Shown here: in pieces, positions 18,757 through 26,631 of the stretch
Numbering within the stretch: the stretch's first letter is position 1
Layout: each line of letters starts with the position of its first letter
From: Thermohalobaculum sp039821125
GTDB lineage: Bacteria; Pseudomonadota; Alphaproteobacteria; Rhodobacterales; Rhodobacteraceae
Direction: 5' to 3'
Length of the DNA stretch: 64,000 nt
Assembly: GCA_039821125.1 (NCBI GenBank)
Contig: JBCBOR010000015.1
Span: forward strand, 1-64,000
Notes under the pieces: generated by a model
Told to the model about the DNA's origin: nothing
Databases searched by the model: none
The model's input: the letters and a program-made list of their open reading frames with translations, nothing else
Program-made: the position numbers and the translations under genes

Positions 18757-19077
18757 CTACGCGGCTGCCATGTCCATCAGCGCCTGGTGATCCATCGTCA
18801 GAGATGTCGGATCGATCATCGCCATCAGCGGCCCGAGCTGCGGCTGTTGGGGAAACGCGGCCTGTGCGGCTTGTGCGTCTTCTAGCGTGGCCCAGTGCAC
18901 ATAGTCCATCCAGACGCCATCCTCCGACTGGGTGAGAAAGCGGCGGATGAAACCTGGTTGCGCTTGGGCGAACTCCGTGATCGCCGGGCTCAGCGCGAGA
19001 AAGGCGGTGTCCTCGACACCGTCGTTCAGGCGGAATGTGGTGATCTCGACAACTTGGTTTGCAATGGGGTTGGTCAT
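18757..19077 (-). CDS. antibiotic-biosynthesis-monooxygenase-like small protein
   Basis: 106 residues with the size and pattern of a dimeric ferredoxin-like alpha/beta barrel (ABM family): an N-terminal strand VVEITTFRLND, a helix FLALSPAITEFAQAQPGFI, strands containing GVWMDYVHWATLEDAQAA and a short C-terminal helix. Members range from quinone monooxygenases to haem oxygenases and small-molecule binders, so the activity is open. It is the first gene of a two-gene unit with the WYL regulator, and divergent from the isomerase-like gene at 19187. Confidence 0.75.
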   Translation of the reverse strand: MTNPIANQVVEITTFRLNDGVEDTAFLALSPAITEFAQAQPGFIRRFLTQSEDGVWMDYVHWATLEDAQAAQAAFPQQPQLGPLMAMIDPTSLTMDHQALMDMAAA

Positions 19078-19186
19078 GGCGGCGTCTCCGTAGCTTTAGC
19101 GTTTGCGGTTTCGATGTGCCGGGGATACGCCGGGGCAACTGACACAAACCTGTCAGTTGGATTGAGGCGGTGTTGCGCGAGGCGTG

Positions 19187-20032
19187 ATGAAACTTGAGAT
19201 TTTCCAGTCGCTCTGGGCCATGCAGCCGCACGGGCCGGACGGTGTGAAAGTACCGGTGGAGCAGGCGTTCGAGATGGTGGCGGAGGCTGGCTATGACGGC
19301 ATGGCCATCGACCTCGGCGCGTCCGACATGGAGAGCATGCTGCCGACCCGGCCGCTGTTTGCGCAGCACGGGCTGGGGTGCCTGATCATGGCGTTCCCGA
19401 AGACCGTCGAGGGGCTGCGCCCGGTCTTGCACATGGCCAAGGATTTCGGCGCCATCGGGGTCAACATCATCGGGCAGGTGCCCGCGCTGACACTGGCCGA
19501 GATGATCCCTGTGATCCGCGACTGGATCGACATGGCCGGGCAGGAAGGCGTCCCGATCCAGTTCGAGACGCACCGCAACTGCATCACCAACGATCTCTAC
19601 ACCACGCTGGAGTTGATAGACGCCGTGCCGGAGATGCGTCTTTGCGCCGATCTCTCGCATTACGTCGTGGACCGCGAGTTCTGGTTTCCGATCTCGGAGT
19701 ATGACGATGCGCTGATCCAGCGGATCCTGGCGCGCTCGGACAGCTTTCAGGGACGCATCGCGACGCGCGAGCAGGTACAGGTCTGTCCGACCTTCCCGCA
19801 GCACCGGAAATGGTATGATCAGTTCGCCACGTGGTGGGAGGACGGGTTTCGCGACTGGCGCACGCGCAACCCCGGTGAGACCTGCAATTTCCTCTGCGAA
19901 CTTGGCCCGCCGGAATACGCGATCACCGGTGCGGACGGGCGCGAGATTTCGAACCGCTGGGAGGATGCGCTGGAAATCCGGTCTCGTGTGCGCGAGATCT
20001 GGGAAAACCTGGATGCGGAAGAGACCACATGA
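19187..20032 (+). CDS. sugar phosphate isomerase/epimerase-like TIM-barrel protein
   Basis: 281 residues in the AP-endonuclease-2/xylose-isomerase-like barrel superfamily. Features include AFEMVAEAGYDGMAIDLG near the start, GVNIIGQVPAL, the metal-ligand strand IQFETHRNCITND, and LCADLSHYVVDREFW, where His and Asp/Glu side chains would bind a divalent metal. The exact substrate cannot be read from the sequence. I prefer ATG 19187 (GAGG just upstream) over GTG 19184. The stop overlaps the thioesterase start by four bases, so the two are coupled. Confidence 0.8.
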   Translation: MKLEIFQSLWAMQPHGPDGVKVPVEQAFEMVAEAGYDGMAIDLGASDMESMLPTRPLFAQHGLGCLIMAFPKTVEGLRPVLHMAKDFGAIGVNIIGQVPALTLAEMIPVIRDWIDMAGQEGVPIQFETHRNCITNDLYTTLELIDAVPEMRLCADLSHYVVDREFWFPISEYDDALIQRILARSDSFQGRIATREQVQVCPTFPQHRKWYDQFATWWEDGFRDWRTRNPGETCNFLCELGPPEYAITGADGREISNRWEDALEIRSRVREIWENLDAEETT

Positions 20033-20466
20033 GTTCGATTTGGCACGTTCGCCCGACCGTGGAGATCATGCAAGAGACCCATGAGAACACGATGGTCGCG
20101 CATCTCGGGATCGCGTTCACTGAGATCGGCGATGATTTCGTGGCGGGGCGGATGCCTGCTGACAACAGAACCAGCCAGCCGATGGGGATCGTGCATGGCG
20201 GGGCCTCGGTCGTGCTGGCCGAGACGCTGGGCAGCGCTGCGGCGAACTGGGTCGTCGACCGCGACCTCTACCGTGCGCTTGGACAGGAAGTGAATGCCAA
20301 CCACCTGCGTCCCGCGAAGAGCGGCTGGGTCACCGGCGTGGCGCGGCCCATTCACCTTGGGCGGCGCAGTCAGGTCTGGGGGATCGAGCTGACCGACGAC
20401 AACGGCAAGCTGACCTGCATCAGCCGGTTGACCATGGCTGTTGTCGAGCTTGCGACCCTGCGCTGA
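20029..20466 (+). CDS. hotdog-fold acyl-CoA thioesterase (PaaI/YdiI-like)
   Basis: 145 residues. It shows the hotdog pattern of the 4HBT-II group: MVAHLGIAFTEIGDDFVAGRMP, the catalytic-helix motif MGIVHGGASVVLAETLGS (the HGG motif with the downstream Glu nucleophile/base), NANHLRPAKSGWVTGVA and a final strand. Such enzymes hydrolyse aryl- or short acyl-CoA, often as housekeeping for dead-end thioesters. Translationally coupled (ATGA) to the isomerase-like gene, so the two may serve one pathway. Confidence 0.86.
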   Translation: MSSIWHVRPTVEIMQETHENTMVAHLGIAFTEIGDDFVAGRMPADNRTSQPMGIVHGGASVVLAETLGSAAANWVVDRDLYRALGQEVNANHLRPAKSGWVTGVARPIHLGRRSQVWGIELTDDNGKLTCISRLTMAVVELATLR

Positions 20467-20482
20467 GGCGTATCGCCCGCGA

Positions 20483-20722
20483 TCACTTGCAGATCGACAG
20501 CCCCCGGCGCATCGCGTTCGTGCAAGCGGCCCGTGCCGCAGCCGCTTCCTCCGCCGCCTCGGCGATCAGGGCCTCGAGATGGTCGATCTGCGCACGGATC
20601 GCGCCTGGCGGCAACGAGGGCGGCAGGTTTGCGATGCGGGCATTCTGCCGTGCCCGGTCAAGCGCATCGACGCTTCTCAACAGGCAATCGCGCGTTTCCG
20701 AATAGTCATGGTTCGGTCGCAT
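20483..20722 (-). CDS. small helical protein of unknown function
   Basis: 79 residues from ATG 20722 (an in-frame ATG ten codons upstream is possible but has no ribosome site). Codon choice is GC3-rich as in real genes here. The sequence is a predicted helical hairpin: DCLLRSVDALDRARQNARI, a PPSLPPG turn, then IDHLEALIAEAAEEAAAARAA, ending in a Cys. No domain recognised. Convergent with the thioesterase gene 16 bases away. Confidence 0.5.
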   Translation of the reverse strand: MRPNHDYSETRDCLLRSVDALDRARQNARIANLPPSLPPGAIRAQIDHLEALIAEAAEEAAAARAACTNAMRRGLSICK

Positions 20723-20978
20723 AGTGGCGTGACTCCGGTCTCTACTGCTCATGTCCGATTATCATTTGCAGATTTAGACATGGTTAAGGCAAGTAACGAC
20801 CGATTTACGATTTGGTGAATGCTTTTGTTTTGCAGGGCGTTAGCAGCGCGCGCTGCTCGTGCACTCGCAAACTACGGGATTGTGGGGATTGTCACACACG
20901 GAAGACGGGAATCATGGTTCAATTTCTGATATTCTTGACGTGCCGCGGGAGCGGCGTTGACATTGTAGGAGATTACCG

Positions 20979-22415
20979 ATGGTCAAGCATCACGGGCAAC
21001 GGGACCTTGCCGGTCTCGCGAAGCATTGCAAACGCGGGGCGGAGCAGACACGGGACGACAGGTTCGGGCGTCTCTTTCCCAACCTCTCGCCGGGCTATGT
21101 GGCGGCGGACGTGCTTCAGGATATTGGCGCGCCAAACGGGCCAATGGACGGCAAGGCCAAGGCGAGCCCGACCAAGACCGTGCCGGTCGGGCATGTCTTC
21201 TTTGGCCAGTTCGTCGACCATGACGTGACGCTCGATCTGTCGTCGAGCTTCGACGAGGTGGCGGGCGAGGGTCTGCCGAACGCGCGCACGCCAACGCTGG
21301 ATCTTGACTGCGTCTACGGCGCAGGGCCCGACGATGCGCCGTTCATGTATGTGCAGGGCGGCCCGTTTGGCGGCGCCAAGCTGCTGACCGGTGCCGACGA
21401 GCCGGGAGCCGATGATCTGCGCGCCAATGATCTGCTGCGCGCGCCGAACGGCCGGGCGATGATCGGCGATCACCGCAACGACGAGAACCGCATCGTCAGC
21501 CAGGTGCAGCTTGGCATCATCAAATTCCACAACGCCATGTGCGACAAGATCCACTCTGAGCAGGGTCTGGAAGGCGCTGCACTGTTCGAGGAAGCCCGGC
21601 GCGAGACGACGTGGCACTACCAGTGGGGGCTGGTGAACGATTTCCTGGTCGATATGTGCGGCGGCGCGGTGGTGCAGGACGTCCTGTCCTGCGGGCGCCA
21701 GTTCTACTGCCCGATCGAGCCGTTCATTCCGGTCGAGTTTTCGGTCGCGGCCTACCGGTTCGGCCACTCGATGGCGCCGATGAAGATCCAGATCCAGCAC
21801 GGCGCCCCGCGGCACGAGTTGTTTGGCCCGGTGCTGGGCGAGGGCTTCTCGGCCGTCAGCAGTTCGGATGCGATCGTCGACTTCCGCGAGATCTTCTTCG
21901 CCGACAAGAACAAGAAGAAGAAAGCGGTGCAGCGCGCCGAGACGCTCGACACCAAGCTGGCCGGCGATCTTCTGCAGCTTCCCATCCCTGTGGTCGCCGA
22001 GGGCGAGCGTTCGCTCGCGACACGGAACCTGCTGCGCGGCAACACCTTCCTGCTGCCGGGCGGTGACAAGATTGCCGAGGCGATGGGCCGCGATGAGGGC
22101 GAGATCGAGAAGGTCGTGCACCATGTCGACCAGCTTTCGGATGGCAAGATCACCGAGGGCGTGCCGCTCTGGCTCTATATCCTCGCCGAAGCCGAGGTGA
22201 TCGGGCGCGAGACCTCGCCGGGTCATTTCGAGAAGGAAGAGGGGCTGGGCCCGGTCGGTGCACGCATCGTTGCCGAGGTGATGATCGGTCTGCTCGAACT
22301 CGACCCGAACAGCTATCTCGGTGCGAACCGCAACTGGGTCGCCGAGGACGCCTACAACACGATCGGCAAGATGCTGATCTCGGTGAACTCGGACATGTTC
22401 GCGGCGACGTCGTGA
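20979..22415 (+). CDS. animal-type haem peroxidase (cyclooxygenase/myeloperoxidase superfamily)
   Basis: 478 residues. Distal haem motif GQFVDHD (His 81), a RNDEN segment carrying the catalytic-arginine region (around residue 166), and the proximal-ligand helix AAYRFGHSMAP (His 263) are all present, matching bacterial members of the animal haem-dependent peroxidase superfamily. ATG 20979 follows AGGAGA. No signal peptide is visible, so it is cytosolic or exported by a non-classical route. No RTX repeats are fused, unlike many large alphaproteobacterial peroxidases. Substrate unknown: halide, thiocyanate or fatty acid are the family options. Confidence 0.9.
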   Translation: MVKHHGQRDLAGLAKHCKRGAEQTRDDRFGRLFPNLSPGYVAADVLQDIGAPNGPMDGKAKASPTKTVPVGHVFFGQFVDHDVTLDLSSSFDEVAGEGLPNARTPTLDLDCVYGAGPDDAPFMYVQGGPFGGAKLLTGADEPGADDLRANDLLRAPNGRAMIGDHRNDENRIVSQVQLGIIKFHNAMCDKIHSEQGLEGAALFEEARRETTWHYQWGLVNDFLVDMCGGAVVQDVLSCGRQFYCPIEPFIPVEFSVAAYRFGHSMAPMKIQIQHGAPRHELFGPVLGEGFSAVSSSDAIVDFREIFFADKNKKKKAVQRAETLDTKLAGDLLQLPIPVVAEGERSLATRNLLRGNTFLLPGGDKIAEAMGRDEGEIEKVVHHVDQLSDGKITEGVPLWLYILAEAEVIGRETSPGHFEKEEGLGPVGARIVAEVMIGLLELDPNSYLGANRNWVAEDAYNTIGKMLISVNSDMFAATS

Positions 22416-22431
22416 TCTGACGGGACGCTGC

Positions 22432-22481
22432 CCATCGGCGCGTGATGAGACCCCTCAGGGGGGACCAACGCGCGCCGATGG
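22432..22481 (+). terminator. nested hairpin after the peroxidase gene
   Basis: Outer 11-base perfect arms (22432-22442 and 22471-22481) enclose an inner CCCCTCAGGGG palindrome. It starts 17 bases after the peroxidase stop and is a likely transcript end, though no T-run follows. Confidence 0.5.
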
Positions 22482-22950
22482 TTGAGACAGACTTGGCCGT
22501 GCGGGTCCGCTCCGCGCGGTCTCTGTGTGCATGGTCGATCCGATCGGGCTGGTCCGGGCACAGGATCACAACCGGATCACAACCCCATCACGGACCGCGC
22601 TTCTCCTTAATTTTGTGTGAATGCCCACAGCACTTCGTTCGGCGCTGTGATGACGTAGGGGAACGTTGCTTGCGCTCGGCAACCGTTTTTTTGCGCCGGG
22701 CTTGATCTCTCCAGCTGCTTGGCTGGCCGGTCCCTGTGGAGTCTTTCGCTCCTCCACAGGGACCGAGATCGGGCACGGGGACGCACAGTCCGGCCACCTC
22801 TGTCACCTCACGTCCACGTGAGCAGCCTCTTCATCCATGAATACCCCTATGCGGGTTTGGTCAATGGTTTGCGCGGCGACTTGGCGCCATTGTCTCCCTA
22901 CGCCAGCCGGCGGGGCGCCGGGGCGGATTTGAGCCAAGGAGGACGCACTT
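22482..22950. other. non-coding stretch between peroxidase and hcp remnant
   Basis: About 470 bases with no credible gene. It contains one perfect 13-base hairpin (22729-22741 with 22752-22764, ten-base loop), an AT-richer stretch around 22600-22700 that could hold the hcp promoter, and a strong ribosome-binding site (AAGGAGGA, 22936-22943) for the hcp remnant. Confidence 0.55.
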
Positions 22951-23432
22951 ATGGCTGTTGATATGTTCATGAAAATTGAAGGGATCCCCGGATGTTTCGA
23001 GGACAACGAGCACAAAGGTGAGCATGACATCCTCGCCTGGTCGTGGGGCATGTCGCAAACGGAACCATGCATGGGGGCGGCGGTGGCGGTGCGGGCAAAG
23101 CCTCGTTCCAGGATCTGACCGTAACGAAATGGGTCGATAAGGGCCCGGTTACACTGATGCAGGCCTGCTCGCGCGGCAGGCATATCCCGCAGGCGACGCT
23201 GATCTGCCGCAAAGCCGGGGACAAGCCGCTGGAGTTCATCAAGCTGAAGATCGACGAGTTGCTGGTGAGTTCGGTCTCGACCGGCGGATCGGGCGGTGAT
23301 GACCGACTAACCGAGAGCGTCAGCGTCAACTTCCGCAAGTGGAAGATGACCTAAACGCCTCAGGGCGAAGATGGCGGCAACAAAGGAGGGGTCGAGTTCG
23401 GATTCGACATCGCGAAAAACGTCCCGGCCTGA
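22951..23432 (+). pseudogene. hcp: hcp (type VI secretion tube/effector protein), broken by a frameshift and an in-frame stop
   Basis: The start reads MAVDMFMKIEGIPG and ILAWSWGMSQ, an Hcp1 N-terminus. At an A-run (23057-23059) one base is missing relative to the family; the next frame then continues as NGTMHGGGGGGAGK, KWVDKGPVTLMQACSRGRH and LLVSSVSTGGSGGDDRLTES. A TAA at 23352-23354 stands where Hcp has Tyr, and the frame continues through TPQGEDGG to FGFDIAKNVPA before a TGA at 23430-23432. Repaired, it would be about 160 residues, full family length. No other type VI genes lie nearby. The frameshift alone could be a sequencing error, but the substitution stop makes a true pseudogene likelier. 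Confidence 0.88.
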
Positions 23433-23481
23433 CCGGGTCCGGAGCAGGGGGCGCCAGGGTTGCTGCGCCTCCGATGCCTTG

Positions 23482-23507
23482 CGCGGCCTCTTGCGGGCGC
23501 GTTTTTT
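23482..23507 (+). terminator. possible intrinsic terminator after the hcp remnant
   Basis: A short GC stem (23482-23488 with 23495-23501, one mismatch) followed directly by six T residues (23502-23507). It has the classic hairpin-plus-T-run form and lies 50 bases after the original hcp stop. Confidence 0.5.
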
Positions 23508-23611
23508 GTCAGGCCTGCGCTGGGGCGGATTGGCGCGCCAGGCCACTTCTTGTGCGGTGCAACTTGACCGGGGGCGTATGCCGCGTCAGGGTCCTCTGAA
23601 AGGAGGCCATC

Positions 23612-24589
23612 ATGGACGGCAGTTTCGTACGCTCACGGATCTTGGACCCAAAGGTGCTGCGCGGGCTGATGCAGCGCTCGGACCTGCGGGGGGCGGTACA
23701 GGCGGGCAGTCATTTCGGTGCGATCGCTCTGACGGGCACGGTGCTCTGGCTGACGTGGGGGAGCTGGTGGGCTGTGCCGGTTTTCATCGTGCACGGGGTG
23801 CTGATCAATTTCCTTTATGCCGGACAGCATGAGCTGAGCCACGGCACGCCGTTCAAGACCAAGTGGCCAAACGAGTGGCTTGGGCGGCTTATCGGCTTCC
23901 TGATGATCTTTCCCCGCGACTTCGATCTGATCATGCACACGGCGCATCACAAGTGGACCCAGAACTGGGAACGCGACGGCGAACTGGTGCGCGAGCCCTA
24001 TACACTTCGATCCTATCTGTTGTGGGTGATCGGCCCGACCTATTGGTGGACACGGTTGACGCGTCTCTGGCGCCTGTCGCGCGGGGTGGTGGTCGAGCCG
24101 TACATCCGCCCGGACCAGGAGGCGACAGTGGTGCGCGAGGCCCGGATCCACGTGGCGCTCTATGCGCTGATCGCGGTGGTCTCGGTTGCGGCGCAGAGCT
24201 GGGCGGCGGTGATCCTGTGGCTGGCACCGATGATGGCGACCAAAGTCGTGCACCAGCTGCAGAATACGATCGAGCATCTGGGTCTCAGCCATGAAGACAA
24301 CATCCTCGAGAACACCCGCTCGACCCGGACCAACGCGCTCATGCGCTGGATGTGCTGGAACATGCAGTATCACACCGCGCACCACGCCTTCCCCTCGGTG
24401 CCGTTCCACCGGCTGCGGGATTTGAACCGTGAGATGACCGAAGGCGCCGGCACGCCGCCCCATGCGATGGGATATCTGGAGTTCCAGATGGCCGTCATTG
24501 CGAAGCTGGCGGGCGCAAAGTCCGAGGCCGACTATCCCTATGACGAGGTCTGGGTGACCCCCGCAGGCGGGCGCGTGCCGCTGGACTGA
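23612..24589 (+). CDS. membrane fatty acid desaturase/hydroxylase family protein
   Basis: 325 residues, ATG after a perfect GGAGG. Three histidine boxes of membrane di-iron desaturases are present: HELSH (residues 73-77), HTAHH (109-113) and HTAHH (254-258, in MQYHTAHHAFPSVPF). An extra His pair, QNTIEHLGLSHED, precedes the third box. Hydrophobic segments flank the boxes (about 35-70, 90-105, 180-210). The substrate may be acyl lipid, carotenoid or sphingolipid; the sequence does not decide. Monocistronic, with a cloverleaf element in the 3' gap. Confidence 0.88.
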   Translation: MDGSFVRSRILDPKVLRGLMQRSDLRGAVQAGSHFGAIALTGTVLWLTWGSWWAVPVFIVHGVLINFLYAGQHELSHGTPFKTKWPNEWLGRLIGFLMIFPRDFDLIMHTAHHKWTQNWERDGELVREPYTLRSYLLWVIGPTYWWTRLTRLWRLSRGVVVEPYIRPDQEATVVREARIHVALYALIAVVSVAAQSWAAVILWLAPMMATKVVHQLQNTIEHLGLSHEDNILENTRSTRTNALMRWMCWNMQYHTAHHAFPSVPFHRLRDLNREMTEGAGTPPHAMGYLEFQMAVIAKLAGAKSEADYPYDEVWVTPAGGRVPLD

Positions 24590-24599
24590 GGTCGCACCC

Positions 24600-24689
24600 G
24601 GCCCCAAAGCGGCCATGTCCGTTGCCGGACCCCGCCGGGGCAGGCCCGGCGGCTCAGCGGACAAGCCGCTGAGATGGCCGCATTGGGCC
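24600..24689. repeat. cloverleaf intergenic element, copy 1
   Basis: Closing stem GCGGCCAT (24609-24616) with ATGGCCGC (24674-24681), extended outward by about six more pairs with one mismatch and a bulge. Inside, three hairpins abut almost without gaps: 24617-24630 (five pairs), 24632-24652 (eight perfect pairs) and 24653-24673 (eight perfect pairs). It lies between the convergent desaturase and DUF3429 genes, so it cannot be a leader. Two more copies occur at 46848-46935 and 48829-48907 with the same closing stem and different hairpins. Confidence 0.85.
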
Positions 24690-24723
24690 CTGCTGCCAGT
24701 GTTGTTTCGTGTGGCCGGCGCTG

Positions 24724-25164
24724 TCAGGCGATGGCCCCAAGCGTCAGGCACCCGGCCGCGCCGAGGGTGAGCGGCAAGCGCAATCTGGGCCACCAGAGTG
24801 GCGCACCGCCAGCGCGCGTCAGCGCGACATCGGCGGCAAAAAGCGCGGCGAACCCGGCGGCGATGATCAGCGCGGCGCCTGTGAACGGGATGGCCAGCAT
24901 CGCACCCCAGCCGAGCAGTGCGGGCAGGACCGAGAGGCCGAGTGGCATCCAGTCCGGCCCGGCGCCGAGCCCCGCCGCGGCAAACCCCCAGCGGCAGCCC
25001 CCCATGAACGACAGGATCACCGCGCCATAGGCCAACAGTGCCGTCTCGGCGAAAGATTGGATGGTCTCGGGCCCCACGAGCAGGGCGAGCGCTCCGGCGC
25101 CGAATGGAAGCAGACCCGCGGCGCCCAGGATCATTGCAGGGCGGGGGATGGTGGCGGTCGACAT
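24724..25164 (-). CDS. DUF3429 membrane protein
   Basis: 146 residues, almost entirely hydrophobic, with about five membrane segments. It contains YGAVILSFMGGCRWGFA, the signature of the DUF3429 family, followed by a WMPLGLSVLPALLGW segment. I start at ATG 25164 (AGAGG upstream); the longer upstream frame has no membrane or signal character. Family function unknown. Convergent with the desaturase gene. Confidence 0.82.
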   Translation of the reverse strand: MSTATIPRPAMILGAAGLLPFGAGALALLVGPETIQSFAETALLAYGAVILSFMGGCRWGFAAAGLGAGPDWMPLGLSVLPALLGWGAMLAIPFTGAALIIAAGFAALFAADVALTRAGGAPLWWPRLRLPLTLGAAGCLTLGAIA

Positions 25165-25245
25165 CTCAGGACCTCTGAGCTTTGCAGTCTGTTCCCAAGC
25201 GAGATAGGGCCAACCCGCCGCCGGCACAGGGGGGGCGGATCACGG

Positions 25246-25267
25246 GCACGCGCACGCGCACGCGCAC
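25246..25267. repeat. hexanucleotide microsatellite
   Basis: A GCACGC unit repeated 3.7 times without error, nine bases beyond the stop of the DUF2235 gene. It is non-coding, and copy number could vary between strains. Confidence 0.85.
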
Positions 25268-25275
25268 AGGATGCG

Positions 25276-26301
25276 TCACTCGTCGGGTTGGGATGGCAGT
25301 TGCCCGAAGTTCCCGCGGGTCCGATAGCGCGGCACCGTTCTGAGACGCTCGCGAATCGACAGATGAATGGTCTCGCCGTCGCTGCGCCCAACGGACCGGG
25401 GCGCGCGCAAGACGAACAGCCGAGCGATGCCCGTGCGGCAGCCGACCATGCGCGCCGTTGGATCTTCGGGGAACCGGGCTTGCCATCCCTGGGGCAGGTC
25501 GAGGCCGAGGTGTTCTGCACGTCGGAGCATCCAGTTCAGCGGAATGTTGGACAGCGACCGGGCCGCGGGGCGAGCCCGGATCTCGCCGCCGATGTCGGCA
25601 TGGGCGCCGGGAAACCAGGTCTGCTCGAGCCGCCCCTGCCAGTCCGGGCTGTACCGCCAGAGGCGCGGGCGATAGGAGGACCGGTCCTCGTCGATCGCAA
25701 GCGCATGATAGCCGTGCCGGATGTGCCCGCCGAGCTGGTCATCATGAAACTCGGTCGCCATGGGCGCGAGCCGGTTCAGGATCGGATAGGGCAGGCCAAG
25801 CGATTTCACCGTATCCCACACACCAAGCATCTCGATTTCGACGCCGCCATGGCAGCGATGTGCTGAAAAATGCTGCCGCGCCAGAGAGTTCGAGCCGACC
25901 TCGTAGAACCGGAAGGCGAGACGCACATGCCGCTCGGTCGCATACTTGCGATGCAACAGACCGATCCGTCCGATCATCCCGGCCAGTGAGCGGACAGCAT
26001 AGGCGCCGCGCGAATAGCCTAGAAGAAAGATCCGGTCGCCCGGCCGATAGTGATGCGCCAGAAACGCATACCCCCGCCGGATCGAGTGATTGATCCCAAG
26101 CCCGGAGGCCGCGTTCAGCCATTTGCGCCAGCCAGAGCCCTGCACGCCGCGGTCATATTCATAGCGCTGGACCTCGGACTGTCCGGTCTCGGCCAGCAGG
26201 CGATAGGCAAGCCCGGCATTGGTCTCCGACCCTCGCTTGATCGAGGACAGCGTTCCATCGCAGATAAAGACCAGATTCCGGACGCGACGCTCGGGGATCA
26301 T
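25276..26301 (-). CDS. DUF2235 alpha/beta-hydrolase (Tle1-like phospholipase family)
   Basis: 341 residues. The start VRNLVFICDGT matches the DUF2235 opening strand (usually FxDGTxN). The nucleophile elbow is LLGYSRGAYAVRSLAGMI (GxSxG), followed by an acid-bearing strand IEMLGVWDTVKSLG and a late FPGAHADIGG (catalytic His region). This domain defines the Tle1 type VI lipase effectors but also occurs in many housekeeping proteins. No signal peptide and no immunity gene beside it. An hcp pseudogene lies 2.8 kb away, which is suggestive only. Confidence 0.85.
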   Translation of the reverse strand: MIPERRVRNLVFICDGTLSSIKRGSETNAGLAYRLLAETGQSEVQRYEYDRGVQGSGWRKWLNAASGLGINHSIRRGYAFLAHHYRPGDRIFLLGYSRGAYAVRSLAGMIGRIGLLHRKYATERHVRLAFRFYEVGSNSLARQHFSAHRCHGGVEIEMLGVWDTVKSLGLPYPILNRLAPMATEFHDDQLGGHIRHGYHALAIDEDRSSYRPRLWRYSPDWQGRLEQTWFPGAHADIGGEIRARPAARSLSNIPLNWMLRRAEHLGLDLPQGWQARFPEDPTARMVGCRTGIARLFVLRAPRSVGRSDGETIHLSIRERLRTVPRYRTRGNFGQLPSQPDE

Positions 26302-26631
26302 GATTGAATGAATTCCCTGAATTCCGTTGTCGTTGCACTCTGGTCAGGAAAAAGGCGCAGCCGCCAAATTGTGTTTCATTTCACAGTATTGCGCGGCGCA
26401 CTCAAGGGGAAGGTTGACTTTGCCCTTTGCGATCTGCGAACTTCTTTTCTGTTCAACGTGTAAATTACCGGTGGCGGCCACATTCTTGCCCTGCTGAGCA
26501 GATAGGCCAGACGAGTGAGACGGTCGGGAATCTTCCACCAGCTGTAACCTAGGGCGCAGAACTGCGCCCGCATGTTTTGCGTCTGAAACTGCGAGTTTAC
26601 CTTTCACTGATATGCCCGAGGGTGTGACGGC
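26302..26631. other. intergenic region upstream of the membrane-anchored multidomain protein
   Basis: 330 bases between divergent genes, lower in GC than its surroundings. It includes a direct repeat TGAATTCC/TGAATTCC (around 26305-26325). Probably holds both promoters. No convincing gene seen. Confidence 0.5.

Noticed and set aside
22951..23354. Programmed ribosomal frameshift in hcp
   Set aside because: Hcp genes are not known to frameshift, there is no slippery heptamer with a downstream pseudoknot, and a second in-frame stop further on also breaks the gene.
24609..24681. tRNA genes at the three cloverleaf elements
   Set aside because: The size and four-stem shape fit, but there is no TTC T-loop, no conserved D-loop guanines, no seven-base anticodon loop and no CCA-compatible end; hairpin loops are three to five bases.
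25246..25267. CRISPR-like repeat
   Set aside because: A direct microsatellite with no spacers; no cas genes anywhere in the window.
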